64,000 nucleotides of DNA from Hymenobacter daecheongensis DSM 21074 (GTDB lineage: Bacteria > Bacteroidota > Bacteroidia > Cytophagales > Hymenobacteraceae), in NCBI RefSeq assembly GCF_900141805.1, contig NZ_FQYN01000006.1, forward strand, positions 283,405 to 347,404, read 5' to 3'. Positions 40,132-48,957 of the stretch are shown here, piece after piece. The notes beneath the pieces are model-generated. The model was not told the origin of the DNA, searched no databases, and worked only from the letters and a program-made list of their open reading frames with translations. Position 1 is the stretch's first letter. Every line of letters starts with the position of its first letter. A program made the translations under genes and the position numbers.

Positions 40132-41394
40132 ATGACGACCTTCTTCCGCCGGCTGGTCTGGCTGCTGCTGGCCCTGCTGCCCGCCGCGGTGCGGGCCCAA
40201 GCCCCGCTCACCCCCGCCCAGTACCAGCAGGATTTCGACTACTTCTGGACCACCATCCACGACAACTACGCCTACTTCGACCAGAAGCAGACCGACTGGG
40301 CGCGGGTGCGGGAGCTGTATGCGGCGCAGCTGCCCGCCGTCGGCAGCCGGGCGCAGTTCGTGCGCCTGCTCGAAAACGCCCTCAACGAGCTGTACGACAA
40401 CCACGCCAGCCTCTCCACCAACCTGCCCGACTCGCGCCGCCTGCTGCCCTCGGGCACCGATGTGTGGGCGCAGTACCGGCAGGGCAAAGCCACGGTGGTG
40501 GCGGTGCGGGCCGGTTTCGGGGCCGAGCGGGTGGGCGTGCGCCCCGGCATGGAAATCGTGGCCGTGAACGATGTGCCCATTGCGCAGGCCGTGGCCCCGC
40601 TGCTGGGCCGCAGCCTGAAGACCGTGGATGAGGCCGCCCGCGAAGTAGCCCTGAACCAAGCCCTGGCCGGCACCCACAACACGCCGCGCAAGCTTACGCT
40701 TCGGGCGCAGGGCCGCTTGCTGCCCGCCCTCTACCCCGATGCGCCGGGGATGCAGCTGGAAAACATCCGCTACCCGCACCTGCTGGAAAGCCGCCGCCTG
40801 GGCACCATTGGCTACATCCGCATCAACAACAGCCTGGGCAACAACGCCCTCATTGCCGCCTTCGACAGCACCCTGGATGCGCTGGCCGGCACCACCGGCC
40901 TCGTGCTGGACCTGCGCGAAACCCCCGGCGGCGGCAACTCCACCGTGGCCCGCGCCATCATGGGCCGCTTCATCACGCAGGAGCAGCCCTACCAGCGCCA
41001 CGAGTTTGTGGCCGAGGAGCGGCGGACCGGTATCCGGCGTAGCACCCTGGAGCTGGTGTCGGGGCGGGCACGGCCCTACACCCGGCCGCTGGTGGTGCTG
41101 GTCGGCCGCTGGACGAGCAGCATGGGCGAGGGCATCACCATCGGGCTGGATGCCATGCGGCGCGCCGCCATCATGGGCACCGAAATGGCCCGCCTCCACG
41201 GGGCCATCACCTCCTTCCGCCTGCCCAATTCCGACTTCGGCTTCCACATTCCTACCGAGCGCCTCTACCGCCCCGACGGCCTGCCCCGCGAAGACTTTGT
41301 ACCCGCCGAGCTGATTTCCACTACCGGTCCCGGCGCTACCGATGCCCCGCTGGAAAAAGCCCTGCAACACCTGCGCAGCGCGGCCAAGCCCTAA
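40132..41394 (+). CDS. exported S41-family peptidase
   Basis: A 420-residue serine peptidase related to C-terminal processing proteases. It has a signal peptide (LVWLLLALLPAAVRAQ), an N-terminal helical region, a PDZ-like segment at about 117-195 (GFGAERVGVRPGMEIVAVND) and the S41 catalytic core, with LDLRETPGGGNS and the nucleophile in WTSSMGEG (Ser 329 or 330). Function is probably cleavage of periplasmic peptides or proteins. Confidence 0.88.
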   Translation: MTTFFRRLVWLLLALLPAAVRAQAPLTPAQYQQDFDYFWTTIHDNYAYFDQKQTDWARVRELYAAQLPAVGSRAQFVRLLENALNELYDNHASLSTNLPDSRRLLPSGTDVWAQYRQGKATVVAVRAGFGAERVGVRPGMEIVAVNDVPIAQAVAPLLGRSLKTVDEAAREVALNQALAGTHNTPRKLTLRAQGRLLPALYPDAPGMQLENIRYPHLLESRRLGTIGYIRINNSLGNNALIAAFDSTLDALAGTTGLVLDLRETPGGGNSTVARAIMGRFITQEQPYQRHEFVAEERRTGIRRSTLELVSGRARPYTRPLVVLVGRWTSSMGEGITIGLDAMRRAAIMGTEMARLHGAITSFRLPNSDFGFHIPTERLYRPDGLPREDFVPAELISTTGPGATDAPLEKALQHLRSAAKP

Positions 41395-41480
41395 ACGTGC
41401 GTAGTGAATGGCGAACAAGCTGCTGCTAATGCCCTGAAACCAGCGCCGCTTTTTTGCGGCCCGCTGCCTATCTTTTCCGC

Positions 41481-42068
41481 ATGGCCCGCCCCGATACCTA
41501 CGCCGACACGCACCCCGCCACCCGCGCCGAGTGGCGGCAGTGGCTGGCCGCGCACCACGCCCACAGCCCCGGCGTGTGGTTCACCTACTTCAAAAAGGAA
41601 ACCGGCCGCCCCCGCGTGGGCTACGACGAGGCCGTGGAAGAAGCCCTCTGCTTCGGCTGGATCGACTCGCTGCCGCGCAAGCTGGATGCCGAACGGACGC
41701 AGCTGCTTTTCACCCCGCGCAAGCCCAAAAGCGGCTGGAGCAAAGTAAACAAGGAGCGGCTGGTGCGCCTCGAAGCAGCCGGGCTGTTGGAGCCCGCTGG
41801 CCGGGCCGCCATCGAGCGGGCCAGGCAGAACGGCTCCTGGGAAAGCCTCGATGCCGCCGAAGCCGGCCAGGTGCCCGCCGACCTAGCCCAGGCCCTGGCC
41901 GCCGATGCCACCGCGGCCGGGCACTTCGCCGCCTTCAGCCTCTCAGCCCGCAAAATGATTTTGACCTGGGTGCTGGCCGCCAAGCGCCCCGAAACCCGTG
42001 CCCGCCGCGTAGCCGAAACCGTGCGCCTGGCCGCCCGGAACAAGCGGGCCAACTTCGATAAGGAATAG
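41481..42068 (+). CDS. YdeI/OmpD-associated family protein
   Basis: A 195-residue protein. It matches the YdeI-like pattern: TRAEWRQWLAAHHAHSPGVW, then YDEAVEEALCFGWIDSLPRK and a C-terminal KMILTWVLAAKRPETRARRV. Members are widespread and poorly understood, with some links to antimicrobial peptide tolerance. ATG 41481 is preceded at 7 bases by TATCTTTT, a near match to the -7 element. Confidence 0.85.
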   Translation: MARPDTYADTHPATRAEWRQWLAAHHAHSPGVWFTYFKKETGRPRVGYDEAVEEALCFGWIDSLPRKLDAERTQLLFTPRKPKSGWSKVNKERLVRLEAAGLLEPAGRAAIERARQNGSWESLDAAEAGQVPADLAQALAADATAAGHFAAFSLSARKMILTWVLAAKRPETRARRVAETVRLAARNKRANFDKE

Positions 42069-42113
42069 CGGAGGGAGAGTGGCCCTGGAAGCAGCCGAGC
42101 CGAGCGACTGCGC

Positions 42114-42233
42114 GGAAAATCGCCAGAACGATGTAGAGACGCATAGTTGCGTCTCGTCGTTGAACGACAAACCGGCGAACGGCGCGACGACGAGACGCAA
42201 TTATGCGTCTCTACATCGTTCTGGTGATTTTCC
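42114..42233. repeat. 46-bp inverted repeat with GTAGAGACGC core
   Basis: Arms 42114-42159 and 42188-42233 are reverse complements with two mismatches and a 28-base spacer. Each arm contains GTAGAGACGCATAGTTGCG, which can itself fold. It lies 45 bases after the YdeI stop. The rest of the gap to 42432 holds a terminator hairpin and no gene. Confidence 0.88.
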
Positions 42234-42363
42234 AAGCAAACTGACGATGATCGAATAGCTCATTTGGGTCCGTGCCGCAAGTCTGGAGACTTGCCCCGTG
42301 TCGCGGCTGGAAGTCGCATTCCGCTACGCTCCATTTCAGACTTCCGCCAGTACTTTGCTAATG

Positions 42364-42406
42364 CAAAAGCGGCTGCCGCTTCTCCAGGAAGCAACAGCCG
42401 CTTTTG
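42364..42406. terminator. terminator downstream of the cold-shock gene
   Basis: Outer stem 42364-42375 with 42395-42406 (12 bp) plus an inner GCTTC/GAAGC stem. A-run and T-run on either side; it serves the minus-strand cold-shock gene. Confidence 0.75.
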
Positions 42407-42432
42407 CGTTGGACAACGAGCGGAAAAACGCG

Positions 42433-42888
42433 CTATACTGCCATTTTCACACCGGTGGCGCTGGCACCTTTGGGGCCCATTTCTACTTCGAAGGTCACTT
42501 TGTCGTTTTCCTTGATGGGGCCGCTGAGCGAGTTGGCGTGTACGAAGATGCTTTCGCCGGTTTCCGAATCCTTGATGAAGCCGTAGCCTTTCGAGTCGTT
42601 GAAGAACGTGACGGTGCCCTTGCGGATCAGGTCGGCGGGGTCCATGTCTTCCTGCTTGGGCACGCCCAGCTGGATGTCCTCGGCGTTGATTTCCTTACGT
42701 TTGGTGGGGTCCGGCGGGGTGGTGGAGATGTTGCCGTTCTCATCCACGTAAGCCAGCATCTCTTCCAGATTCTGACCCTTTTTGGCGTTGGCCTGGCGCT
42801 CTTCCTTGCGCTCTTCCTTCTCCTTTTTGTTTTTCTGACGCTTTTTCTCGTTTTCCTTCTTGCCGAAAGATGCTTGTGACCTGGCCAT
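42433..42888 (-). CDS. cold-shock-domain protein with basic coiled N-terminal extension
   Basis: A 151-residue protein. The C-terminal 60 residues are a cold-shock domain with RNP1 KGYGFI and RNP2 SIFVH. Residues 1 to about 45 are highly charged (KKENEKKRQKNKKEKEERK) and may bind RNA. The extension is typical of Bacteroidota cold-shock proteins. ATG 42888 is preferred over a longer form. It likely acts as an RNA chaperone. Confidence 0.9.
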   Translation of the reverse strand: MARSQASFGKKENEKKRQKNKKEKEERKEERQANAKKGQNLEEMLAYVDENGNISTTPPDPTKRKEINAEDIQLGVPKQEDMDPADLIRKGTVTFFNDSKGYGFIKDSETGESIFVHANSLSGPIKENDKVTFEVEMGPKGASATGVKMAV

Positions 42889-43092
42889 GATGCTCGGATG
42901 TAAGTAGTTGTTCGATCCGTTGGGCTCTGTGGGAAGAACCACAGGCGCAACGGAGAACCGGTGAATAATTTAAGACAGATACGCAGGGCCGAAAGTTCAG
43001 GCTGAACCCCATGTCGCCCATCGGCCCGCGAAGCGCCGGCGGGGCCAAAACCTAGCCGGGGCCGAATATACCAAAGCTTCGGCAGTAGCAGG

Positions 43093-43704
43093 TTATGCGG
43101 GCAGCGAAAAATGTGCTACTTCCCGCACTTCGCTCGCCGCCAGCGCGCCCAGCTCCACGGCTCCCACGCGCACGCGCAGCAGCCGCAGCGTGGGGAAGCC
43201 CACGGCCGCCGTCATCTTCCGTATCTGGCGGTTTTTGCCCTCCGTAAGTGTAATCGACACCCAGCTGGTGGGTCCGTGGCGGTCGTCGCGGATTTTGCGG
43301 GTGCGGGCCGGGAAGTCGGGGGCCGCTTCCAGGCGGAAGGCGCGGCAGGGCAGGGTCTGGTACTTCACGTCGCGGATGCCGATTTCCACGCCCTGCCGCA
43401 GCTGGGCCACGGCCTCGTCGGTTATCAGCCCATCTACCTGGGCGTAGTACTCCTTTTCCACTTTTTTGCTGCGCACCTCGTGGCTCATGCGGCCGTCGGT
43501 GGTGAGCAGCAGCAAGCCCTCGCTGTGCTCGTCGAGGCGGCCGATAGCCATAGTGCCGGCCGGAAAATCGTGCAGCGCGCCCAGCACCTTCTTCTTTTTC
43601 AGGTCGGCCACAAACTGGCTGAGGTAGCCGAAGGGCTTGTGCACCACGAAGTGCCGGTGCGGTACGGCGGGCTCATCGGCCGCGGTTTCCAACAGCTCTG
43701 CCAC
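43093..43704 (-). CDS. RluE/RsuA-like rRNA pseudouridine synthase
   Basis: A 203-residue pseudouridine synthase. The catalytic Asp lies in GRLDEHSEGLLLLTTDG, and EGKNRQIRKM is the family C-terminal motif. It lacks an S4 domain, like RluE, which modifies 23S rRNA. The start is a GTG directly after the stop codon of the upstream gene, so translation is probably coupled. Confidence 0.85.
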   Translation of the reverse strand: MAELLETAADEPAVPHRHFVVHKPFGYLSQFVADLKKKKVLGALHDFPAGTMAIGRLDEHSEGLLLLTTDGRMSHEVRSKKVEKEYYAQVDGLITDEAVAQLRQGVEIGIRDVKYQTLPCRAFRLEAAPDFPARTRKIRDDRHGPTSWVSITLTEGKNRQIRKMTAAVGFPTLRLLRVRVGAVELGALAASEVREVAHFSLPA

Positions 43705-43914
43705 CTATGCTTTCTTCAGAAACTGGGTTTTGAGCACCATCGTGGTGCCGCCGGCCCGGCCCTCAATCTCCTCGGCGCTGTTGGTGAGGCGAATATTTTT
43801 GACCAGCGTGCCGCGCTTCAGCGTTTGCGACGAGCCTTTCACTTTCAGGTCTTTGATAAGCGTGACCGAGTCGCCTTCGGCGAGCAGGGTGCCGTTGCTG
43901 TCTTTTACGTCCAT
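43705..43914 (-). CDS. PhnA/YjdM-like zinc-less C-terminal domain protein
   Basis: A 69-residue protein matching the C-terminal domain of YjdM/Phn[21 protein letters not shown] then [12 protein letters not shown]. The N-terminal zinc ribbon of the full protein is absent. ATG 43914 gives the domain start. Its name refers to a phosphonate locus but function is unknown. It is directly upstream of the pseudouridine synthase. Confidence 0.8.
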   Translation of the reverse strand: MDVKDSNGTLLAEGDSVTLIKDLKVKGSSQTLKRGTLVKNIRLTNSAEEIEGRAGGTTMVLKTQFLKKA

Positions 43915-44017
43915 GAATTTCGGGAGCGGGAATAGGGGAGGGCCGGCCCGCGGGCGGCGGCCCCGATGCCCAAATATCGGCAATTCGGGGGTAGCGCCCG
44001 CCGCTGCCGGTCCCGGC

Positions 44018-44722
44018 CTACTTACGAAAATAGGCCAGCACGTCGGCTTTGTAGGAGTTGCCGATGGGGATATACGTGTTGTCGTTGAGCACCAGCGTGT
44101 CGGGCTGCAGCAGCTTCACGTGGGCCGCCGCCACAATGAACGAGCGGTGTACGCGCAGAAACGCGGGGCCCAGTGCCGCCATCATCTCCTTCATGGTTTG
44201 GTGCAGCAGGTAGGTGGTGGTGGCCGTGGTCACCTTCACGTAATCCTTGTTGCCCTCCACATATACAATGGCGCGGTGGCTGACTTTGAGCAGGCCCTGG
44301 CGCTCTTTCACCAGCAGAAATTTCTCCCCCAGCGCGTCGGCGGGCGGCACGGGCTGCGCGGCCGGCAGCCGGCCAATGGCCTTCACAAACCGCTCGTAGG
44401 AAAACGGCTTGAGCAGGTAGTCCAGCACGTTCAGCTCGTAGCCCTCGTAGGCGTATTCGCGGTAGGCGGTGGTAAGGATGGTTTTGGGCGGATCGGGCAG
44501 GTTTTTCAGGAAGTGCAGCCCCGTTATCAGCGGCATTTCAATATCCAGAAACAGCAGATCGACGGGGTGGCGGGCCAGGTGCTCGAAGGCCTCCATGGCG
44601 TTGCGGCAGGTGCCCGAAAGCGTCAGCCCCGGCGTCTGGCCGATGAACTGCGTGAGCACCTGATGCGCCAGCGGCTCATCATCCACGATAAGGCACCGGA
44701 CAGGAGCAGGCGTATTGGTCAT
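44018..44722 (-). CDS. LytTR-family response regulator
   Basis: A 234-residue regulator. A receiver domain (about 7-122) has acidic residues D14-D15 and the phosphoacceptor D60 (FLDIEMP), and K107 in LLKPF. A LytTR DNA-binding domain occupies about 135-234 ([31 protein letters not shown]). It is transcribed after the kinase gene, with a 40-bp palindrome in between. LytTR proteins bind direct repeats of about 9 bp with a 21-22 bp period, which fits the boxes at 46018-46092. Confidence 0.92.
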   Translation of the reverse strand: MTNTPAPVRCLIVDDEPLAHQVLTQFIGQTPGLTLSGTCRNAMEAFEHLARHPVDLLFLDIEMPLITGLHFLKNLPDPPKTILTTAYREYAYEGYELNVLDYLLKPFSYERFVKAIGRLPAAQPVPPADALGEKFLLVKERQGLLKVSHRAIVYVEGNKDYVKVTTATTTYLLHQTMKEMMAALGPAFLRVHRSFIVAAAHVKLLQPDTLVLNDNTYIPIGNSYKADVLAYFRK

Positions 44723-44785
44723 AAGGGGTAAAGCGGGTTGCAGTAGGCGGGAGGGGTTGGTATTCGTCTGTCATCTTGAGCCGCC

Positions 44786-44885
44786 TGTCATCCTGAGCTT
44801 GCGAAGGAGCTTATGGGATGAGAACAAGTCGTTGCTACGTCTGTCGTTCTCATCCCATAAGCTCCTTCGCAAGCTCAGGATGACA
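44786..44885. repeat. 40-bp perfect inverted repeat of the GTCATCCTGAGC family
   Basis: Arms 44786-44825 and 44846-44885 are perfect reverse complements with a 20-base spacer. It lies between the kinase stop at 44903 and the regulator start at 44722, inside what should be a two-gene operon, so it may limit expression of the regulator. A partial copy of the arm end precedes it at about 44769-44779. Confidence 0.92.
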
Positions 44886-44902
44886 CGGAATGTAGATGAA
44901 CC

Positions 44903-45964
44903 CTACACATGCAGCGTGAGTTGGGCCCGAAAGCGGCCGTTTACGGTCGTCAGCAGCAGCTCGTGCGCGTCGGGGTAGTACATGTTCAGCCGCTGCCGGA
45001 TATTGACCAGCCCGATGCCGCCGCTGCGTTTGGGCGCGGCGGCCGGGGCTTCGGGCAGCATATCGTTTTCGATGGTAAACTGCAGCCGGTGGGCCGCCGA
45101 GATGAGCGTGGCTTCCACCTGACCCTGGTCGGAATGGTGGTGGCGGCCGTGCTTGAAGCTGTTCTCGACCAGCGGCAGCAGCAGCAGCGGCGGCACCCGC
45201 AGCTGGTCGTAGGTGCCGGTGGTGCTGAAGCGCACGCGGGCCGTGGGGTATTTGAGCTGCTCCATCTCGAAGTAGTTTTCCAGAAAAACTACCTCCTCGG
45301 GCAGGGCAATGTACTCCTTGCCGCTGTCATAAAGCACGTAGCGCATCAGCTCGGAGAGCAGCAGGATGAAGCGCGGCGTATCGGGCGAGCCGGTCAGGCT
45401 CAGACCGTAGATGCTGTTGAGGGTATTGAACAGAAAATGCGGCTGCAGCTGGCTCTTGAGCTGTTCCAGCTGCAGGGCAAGGTTGGCTTTTTCGAGGTGG
45501 CGGCGGCGGGTTTCATGGTCGAAGGCCAGGCGCACGAAGGCCACGCAGCTGAAGCTGACTAGGTCCACCACGGGCAGCTCCAGGTTCCACCAGGCGGGCA
45601 GCGCCGCCAAGGCCGCCCAGGGGCCGCCCAGTTGCGCCAGGTGCTCAAACAGCTGGCGGCTGAGGTGAAAGCCGAAGCGGGAGCCCTGCCAGAAATAGAG
45701 CAGCGTGAAGCTGAGCAGCATAAAGTAGCGCCGCTGCCGCAGTAACAGCGGCAGCAGCCAGCGGTAGTAGGGCAGCACATACAGCGTGGCCAGCCCCGCA
45801 AAAGCTATCAGGTGCGGATAGGGAAAATCGGAGGTGCCCGGCGGCCGGCCCGGCACCTTCTCGATGTACCAGGCATATTTATACAGGCCCACATACATGC
45901 CCCACATCAGCAGCTCGAACGCCAGCGGAAAGCGGCTGGGCCGGTCGGAGTCTTGTTGTTGCAT
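44903..45964 (-). CDS. LytS/YehU-type sensor histidine kinase
   Basis: A 353-residue membrane kinase. About four hydrophobic segments fall in residues 12-145 (for example LLMWGMYVGLYKYAWYI and LIAFAGLATLYVLPYY), then the His-kinase motif LKSQLQPHFLFNTLNSIYGL with H176, and the ATP-binding region with PLLLLPLVENSFKHG and GGIGLVNIRQRL. The arrangement matches LytS/YehU kinases that pair with LytTR regulators. It is upstream of the regulator and downstream of the box array at 46018-46092. Confidence 0.92.
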   Translation of the reverse strand: MQQQDSDRPSRFPLAFELLMWGMYVGLYKYAWYIEKVPGRPPGTSDFPYPHLIAFAGLATLYVLPYYRWLLPLLLRQRRYFMLLSFTLLYFWQGSRFGFHLSRQLFEHLAQLGGPWAALAALPAWWNLELPVVDLVSFSCVAFVRLAFDHETRRRHLEKANLALQLEQLKSQLQPHFLFNTLNSIYGLSLTGSPDTPRFILLLSELMRYVLYDSGKEYIALPEEVVFLENYFEMEQLKYPTARVRFSTTGTYDQLRVPPLLLLPLVENSFKHGRHHHSDQGQVEATLISAAHRLQFTIENDMLPEAPAAAPKRSGGIGLVNIRQRLNMYYPDAHELLLTTVNGRFRAQLTLHV

Positions 45965-46017
45965 ACGCGCAAGTTGGTGGTTTTTCGGCCGGCTGCGGCG
46001 GGTTTAGCCCCGCGCTT

Positions 46018-46092
46018 TCGACCAATGGCGCTTTTTTATCGACTAAAAAAACACCGCTGCGGATTGGTCGATTCCGGCCGGGCTGTGGTCGA
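46018..46092. promoter_or_regulatory. four-box candidate LytTR binding array
   Basis: Four copies of a TCGAC(C/T)A motif: plus strand TCGACCAAT at 46018-46026 and TCGACTAAA at 46039-46047; minus strand TCGACCAAT at 46063-46071 and TCGACCACA at 46084-46092. Start-to-start spacing within each pair is exactly 21 bases, and the two pairs face each other around position 46055. The array lies 53 bases upstream of the kinase gene. Binding is inference. Confidence 0.6.
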
Positions 46093-46270
46093 GTAATGCG
46101 GCGGGGAGCCATCGGAATGTAGTTGTTTTGTAGCGTCCCAGTTGCACCGCGGCTGGCATTCTTCACGCAAACCCCTGGTTCCTATCCTCCTTTCCGATTA
46201 AAAGTTGGTTTATCGATAAGCATACTGGTATTGGCGACGGCTGCTCCTAAGGCAGCCGTCGCTTTTTTTA
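46093..46270 (+). ncRNA. candidate small RNA ending at an orphan terminator
   Basis: A strong terminator (46234-46262 plus T-run) points along the plus strand, but no plus-strand protein gene lies upstream: the kinase and DUF922-like genes both run on the minus strand. No likely coding frame is visible here. A transcript starting just after the box array would be about 130-175 bases long. The exact start is unknown. Confidence 0.35.
46234..46269 (+). terminator. orphan plus-strand terminator
   Basis: Perfect 11-bp GC-rich stem GCGACGGCTGC/GCAGCCGTCGC (46234-46244 with 46252-46262), 7-base loop, then TTTTTTT. On the minus strand the hairpin is not followed by a T-run, so its polarity is plus. 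Confidence 0.85.
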
Positions 46271-46283
46271 TGCCCCGGCGCAT

Positions 46284-47483
46284 CTACCGCCCGCTTCCGG
46301 CCGGCTCCGCCCCCAGCTGGCCAAACGCCCGCAGCTCCGCGTCGATGCGCTGGTCCCAGCGCTGCTGGGCCGCGCGGTCGGTGCCGTGGCTGGTTTCGGC
46401 GTCATACTGCTCCTGCAGCCGGTTCATCTCCTGAAACGAGGTGAAGTAGGCCAGCTGAATGGTAGCGTTGAACTCCTCCACGGTGAGGTTGGCGGGCCGG
46501 ATTTTTTGCTTGAAGCGCTCGGCCACCAGCTTGGTCAGGTCGAAGTGGCGCTGCTCGTGGTTCAGGGTGTAGGCCTCGTCGCCCCCGGCCGCCATCCAGG
46601 ACGAGCCGCGCACCACAAACACCTTCGTGAGTACTTCCAGCTGCACAAATCCCGCCCGAATGACGGGGCGGGCACTGAACGAGAAGCTCGGAAACACTAC
46701 CGCCGCGTAGCGCCCCGCCCGCGGACTGGCCCGAAAATCGGCCCGCGCCAGCGGCCGGCCGGGGGCATAGAACAGCGTGTCCGGGTCGGTGTTCAGGGTG
46801 TAGTCCTGAAACGTGACGCGCACGCCCTGGGCCAGCCGGGGGTTGGTGGCGGCTTCCATCAGTAGCCATCGGTTGAGGTGCAGCAGGGCCAGGCCCAGCG
46901 CCTGGCGCAGGGTGGGCTCCACCACGGCCAGCTGCCCGGCGGGCCGCCGGTAGCGGGCCGTGCCGTGGTATTCGGTCAGCCGCACGGGCTGGCCGTCGTC
47001 GCGCTGCCCCTCGAAGGCCATACCCACCACCACCCGGCCCGCCACCTGCCCGGCTGCGCCCGGCGCGGCCTGCTCGGTCACCAGGCACTCGGTCAGCCGA
47101 ATCGTGACGGGGCGCAGGGCGGTGTTGCGGGGCACGCTCTGTCGCACAAATTCCCGGATGGCCGCCAGCCCGCCCCCGGCCAGATCGACGGGCTGCGGCG
47201 GCAGCGCCGGACCGGGGCGCGGCGGCGGGGGCAGCAGATAGGCCACGGCCCGGCGGTCGGCTCGCGCATCGGCTACGGCGGCCACGTAGAACTGCTGCGG
47301 AGCCAGCGCCAGCGGCGCGGCGCGCAGCACCAGCGGCGGGAGCGGGCCGGCCGGGGGCTGCGCGGCCGTGCCCAGCAGCAGGAGCAGCACCAGAAAAAGC
47401 CAGCGGGCAGCCGGCCTTGGCAGCCGACCTTGGGTAGCCTTGACGAGGCGCTGCGGGGCCGGCTCAAAACCAGAATATAGCAT
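46284..47483 (-). CDS. exported DUF922-like putative metalloprotease
   Basis: A 399-residue protein. ATG 47483 is preferred; it leads to a hydrophobic segment (about 28-45, WLFLVLLLLLGTAAQ) acting as signal. The C-terminal part has an HEQRHFDLTK motif resembling the HExxHF of DUF922 proteins, a family proposed to be zinc proteases; here the second residue pattern is H-E-Q-R-H, so HExxH is intact. A preceding GRYAAVVFPSFSFSARPVI fits a beta region. Substrate unknown. Confidence 0.6.
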   Translation of the reverse strand: MLYSGFEPAPQRLVKATQGRLPRPAARWLFLVLLLLLGTAAQPPAGPLPPLVLRAAPLALAPQQFYVAAVADARADRRAVAYLLPPPPRPGPALPPQPVDLAGGGLAAIREFVRQSVPRNTALRPVTIRLTECLVTEQAAPGAAGQVAGRVVVGMAFEGQRDDGQPVRLTEYHGTARYRRPAGQLAVVEPTLRQALGLALLHLNRWLLMEAATNPRLAQGVRVTFQDYTLNTDPDTLFYAPGRPLARADFRASPRAGRYAAVVFPSFSFSARPVIRAGFVQLEVLTKVFVVRGSSWMAAGGDEAYTLNHEQRHFDLTKLVAERFKQKIRPANLTVEEFNATIQLAYFTSFQEMNRLQEQYDAETSHGTDRAAQQRWDQRIDAELRAFGQLGAEPAGSGR

Positions 47484-47706
47484 ACGAATAGCGGGATGAA
47501 AACGGGCCCTTGCGCGGTCAGGCGGTTGGTTAGTCGGTTGGGCAGGTGGTTTGGGGCTAACACGCGCCGCCAAAAAATCGTGTAGTGCCCCGAACAGGTT
47601 TGGGCAAAATATTGTCCTTCAGAAGAAATAGCCGGTATCGTTAGCCGGGATAAGGAAGTGCCGTCCGCTGTTATCTTTAGCGGCAGCAGTAGCGTATTCT
47701 CACAGC

Positions 47707-48948
47707 ATGTATCGGACAAGCCTTCTTCTTTTGCTTCTGCTGGCCCCCTGGCTCGGCCGCGCCCAGCGCCTGGATTCCGCATTGGTGCCGCTGATGCCCA
47801 AGGTAGATCTGGCCAATGTGGAGGTGGCCCCCGCGGCCAACACCAAAGGCTGGCTGCTGCTCGACAAAGACATGCAGCTGGAGCTGGACGGGGCCATTCA
47901 CAACCTCTACAACTTCAAGTTCGACAAAGCCGAGCGGCAGTTTCGCTCCCTGCGCCGCCGCTACCCCGAGCACCCGCTGCCCTACCTGCTGATGGGCCTG
48001 AGCCAGTGGTGGAAGATAATGCCCACCAACCTGCGCGAGAAAAAATACGACAAAGCTTTCTTCGCCTACATGGACACCACCGTGCGCAAGGCCGAAGTGC
48101 TCTACAAGCAGGATAATGAAAACTACGAAGCCGCCTTTTTCCTGTCGGCCGCCTATGGCTTCGATGCCCACCTGAACGCCGAGCGCCGCAACTGGAGCAA
48201 GGCCACCTTCAGCAGCCGCCGCGCCCTCGACTACCTGCAGAAAAGCAAGCAGGCCAATGGCCTGAGCCCGGAGTTCCTGTTCGGCCAGGCGCTCATCAAC
48301 TACTACCAGGTCTGGATTGCGGAAAACTATCCGCTGCTGCGGCCAGTGATGCTGTTCTTCCCTAAAGGCAACAAGCAGCTGGGCCTCACGCAGCTCAAAA
48401 ACGTGGCCGACAACGGCTTTTACACCGCCCCGGAAGCCAAGTTTTTCCTGATGAAGATTCTCTTCGAGGAAGAAAAAAACCTGCCCGCCGCGCTGCCCAC
48501 CGCCCGCTATCTGGCCAACAACTACCCCGACAACGCCTTTTTTCAGCGCTTCTACGCCATGGTCGTCTACCATGAAAACGACCAGGTGGAGTGCGAGCGG
48601 GTCAGCCGCGAGATATTGGCCAAAATAAATCAGGGGATGCCAGGGTATGAGGCCATTAGTGGCCGCTACGCCACGTATTTTCTGGGCACCATCATGCAGC
48701 AGCGCAAGCAGTACGCCGAGGCCAAGGACTACTTCCAGCGCTGCGTGGTATTTGCCGAAAGCACCGGCGAAACCAGTAGCGGCTTCTGCGTGTCGGCCAC
48801 GCTCAACCTGGCTCGTCTCGCCGACGATGCCCACGACCAGAAGGCCGCCCTACGCCACTACACCGAGGTAGAAGACAAAGCCGAGCGCGACACGCCGGCT
48901 TACCGCGAAGCCCGCGACTACCTCAAAACCCACAAAAAGCAGTCGTAG
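47707..48948 (+). CDS. exported tetratricopeptide-repeat protein
   Basis: A 413-residue protein with a signal peptide (MYRTSLLLLLLLAPWLGRAQ). Helical repeats follow TPR-like patterns (HNLYNFKFDKAERQFRSLRR; QYAEAKDYFQRCVVFAES). It probably acts as a scaffold in the periplasm. It converges on the DUF5723-like gene with a 9-base gap and no clear terminator between them. Confidence 0.75.
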   Translation: MYRTSLLLLLLLAPWLGRAQRLDSALVPLMPKVDLANVEVAPAANTKGWLLLDKDMQLELDGAIHNLYNFKFDKAERQFRSLRRRYPEHPLPYLLMGLSQWWKIMPTNLREKKYDKAFFAYMDTTVRKAEVLYKQDNENYEAAFFLSAAYGFDAHLNAERRNWSKATFSSRRALDYLQKSKQANGLSPEFLFGQALINYYQVWIAENYPLLRPVMLFFPKGNKQLGLTQLKNVADNGFYTAPEAKFFLMKILFEEEKNLPAALPTARYLANNYPDNAFFQRFYAMVVYHENDQVECERVSREILAKINQGMPGYEAISGRYATYFLGTIMQQRKQYAEAKDYFQRCVVFAESTGETSSGFCVSATLNLARLADDAHDQKAALRHYTEVEDKAERDTPAYREARDYLKTHKKQS

Positions 48949-48957
48949 CAGGGCCGC

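Noticed and set aside
46123..46434. Plus-strand frame of 103 codons across the orphan terminator
   Set aside because: It begins at TTG, runs through the terminator hairpin and into the antisense of the DUF922-like gene, so it is not a likely gene.
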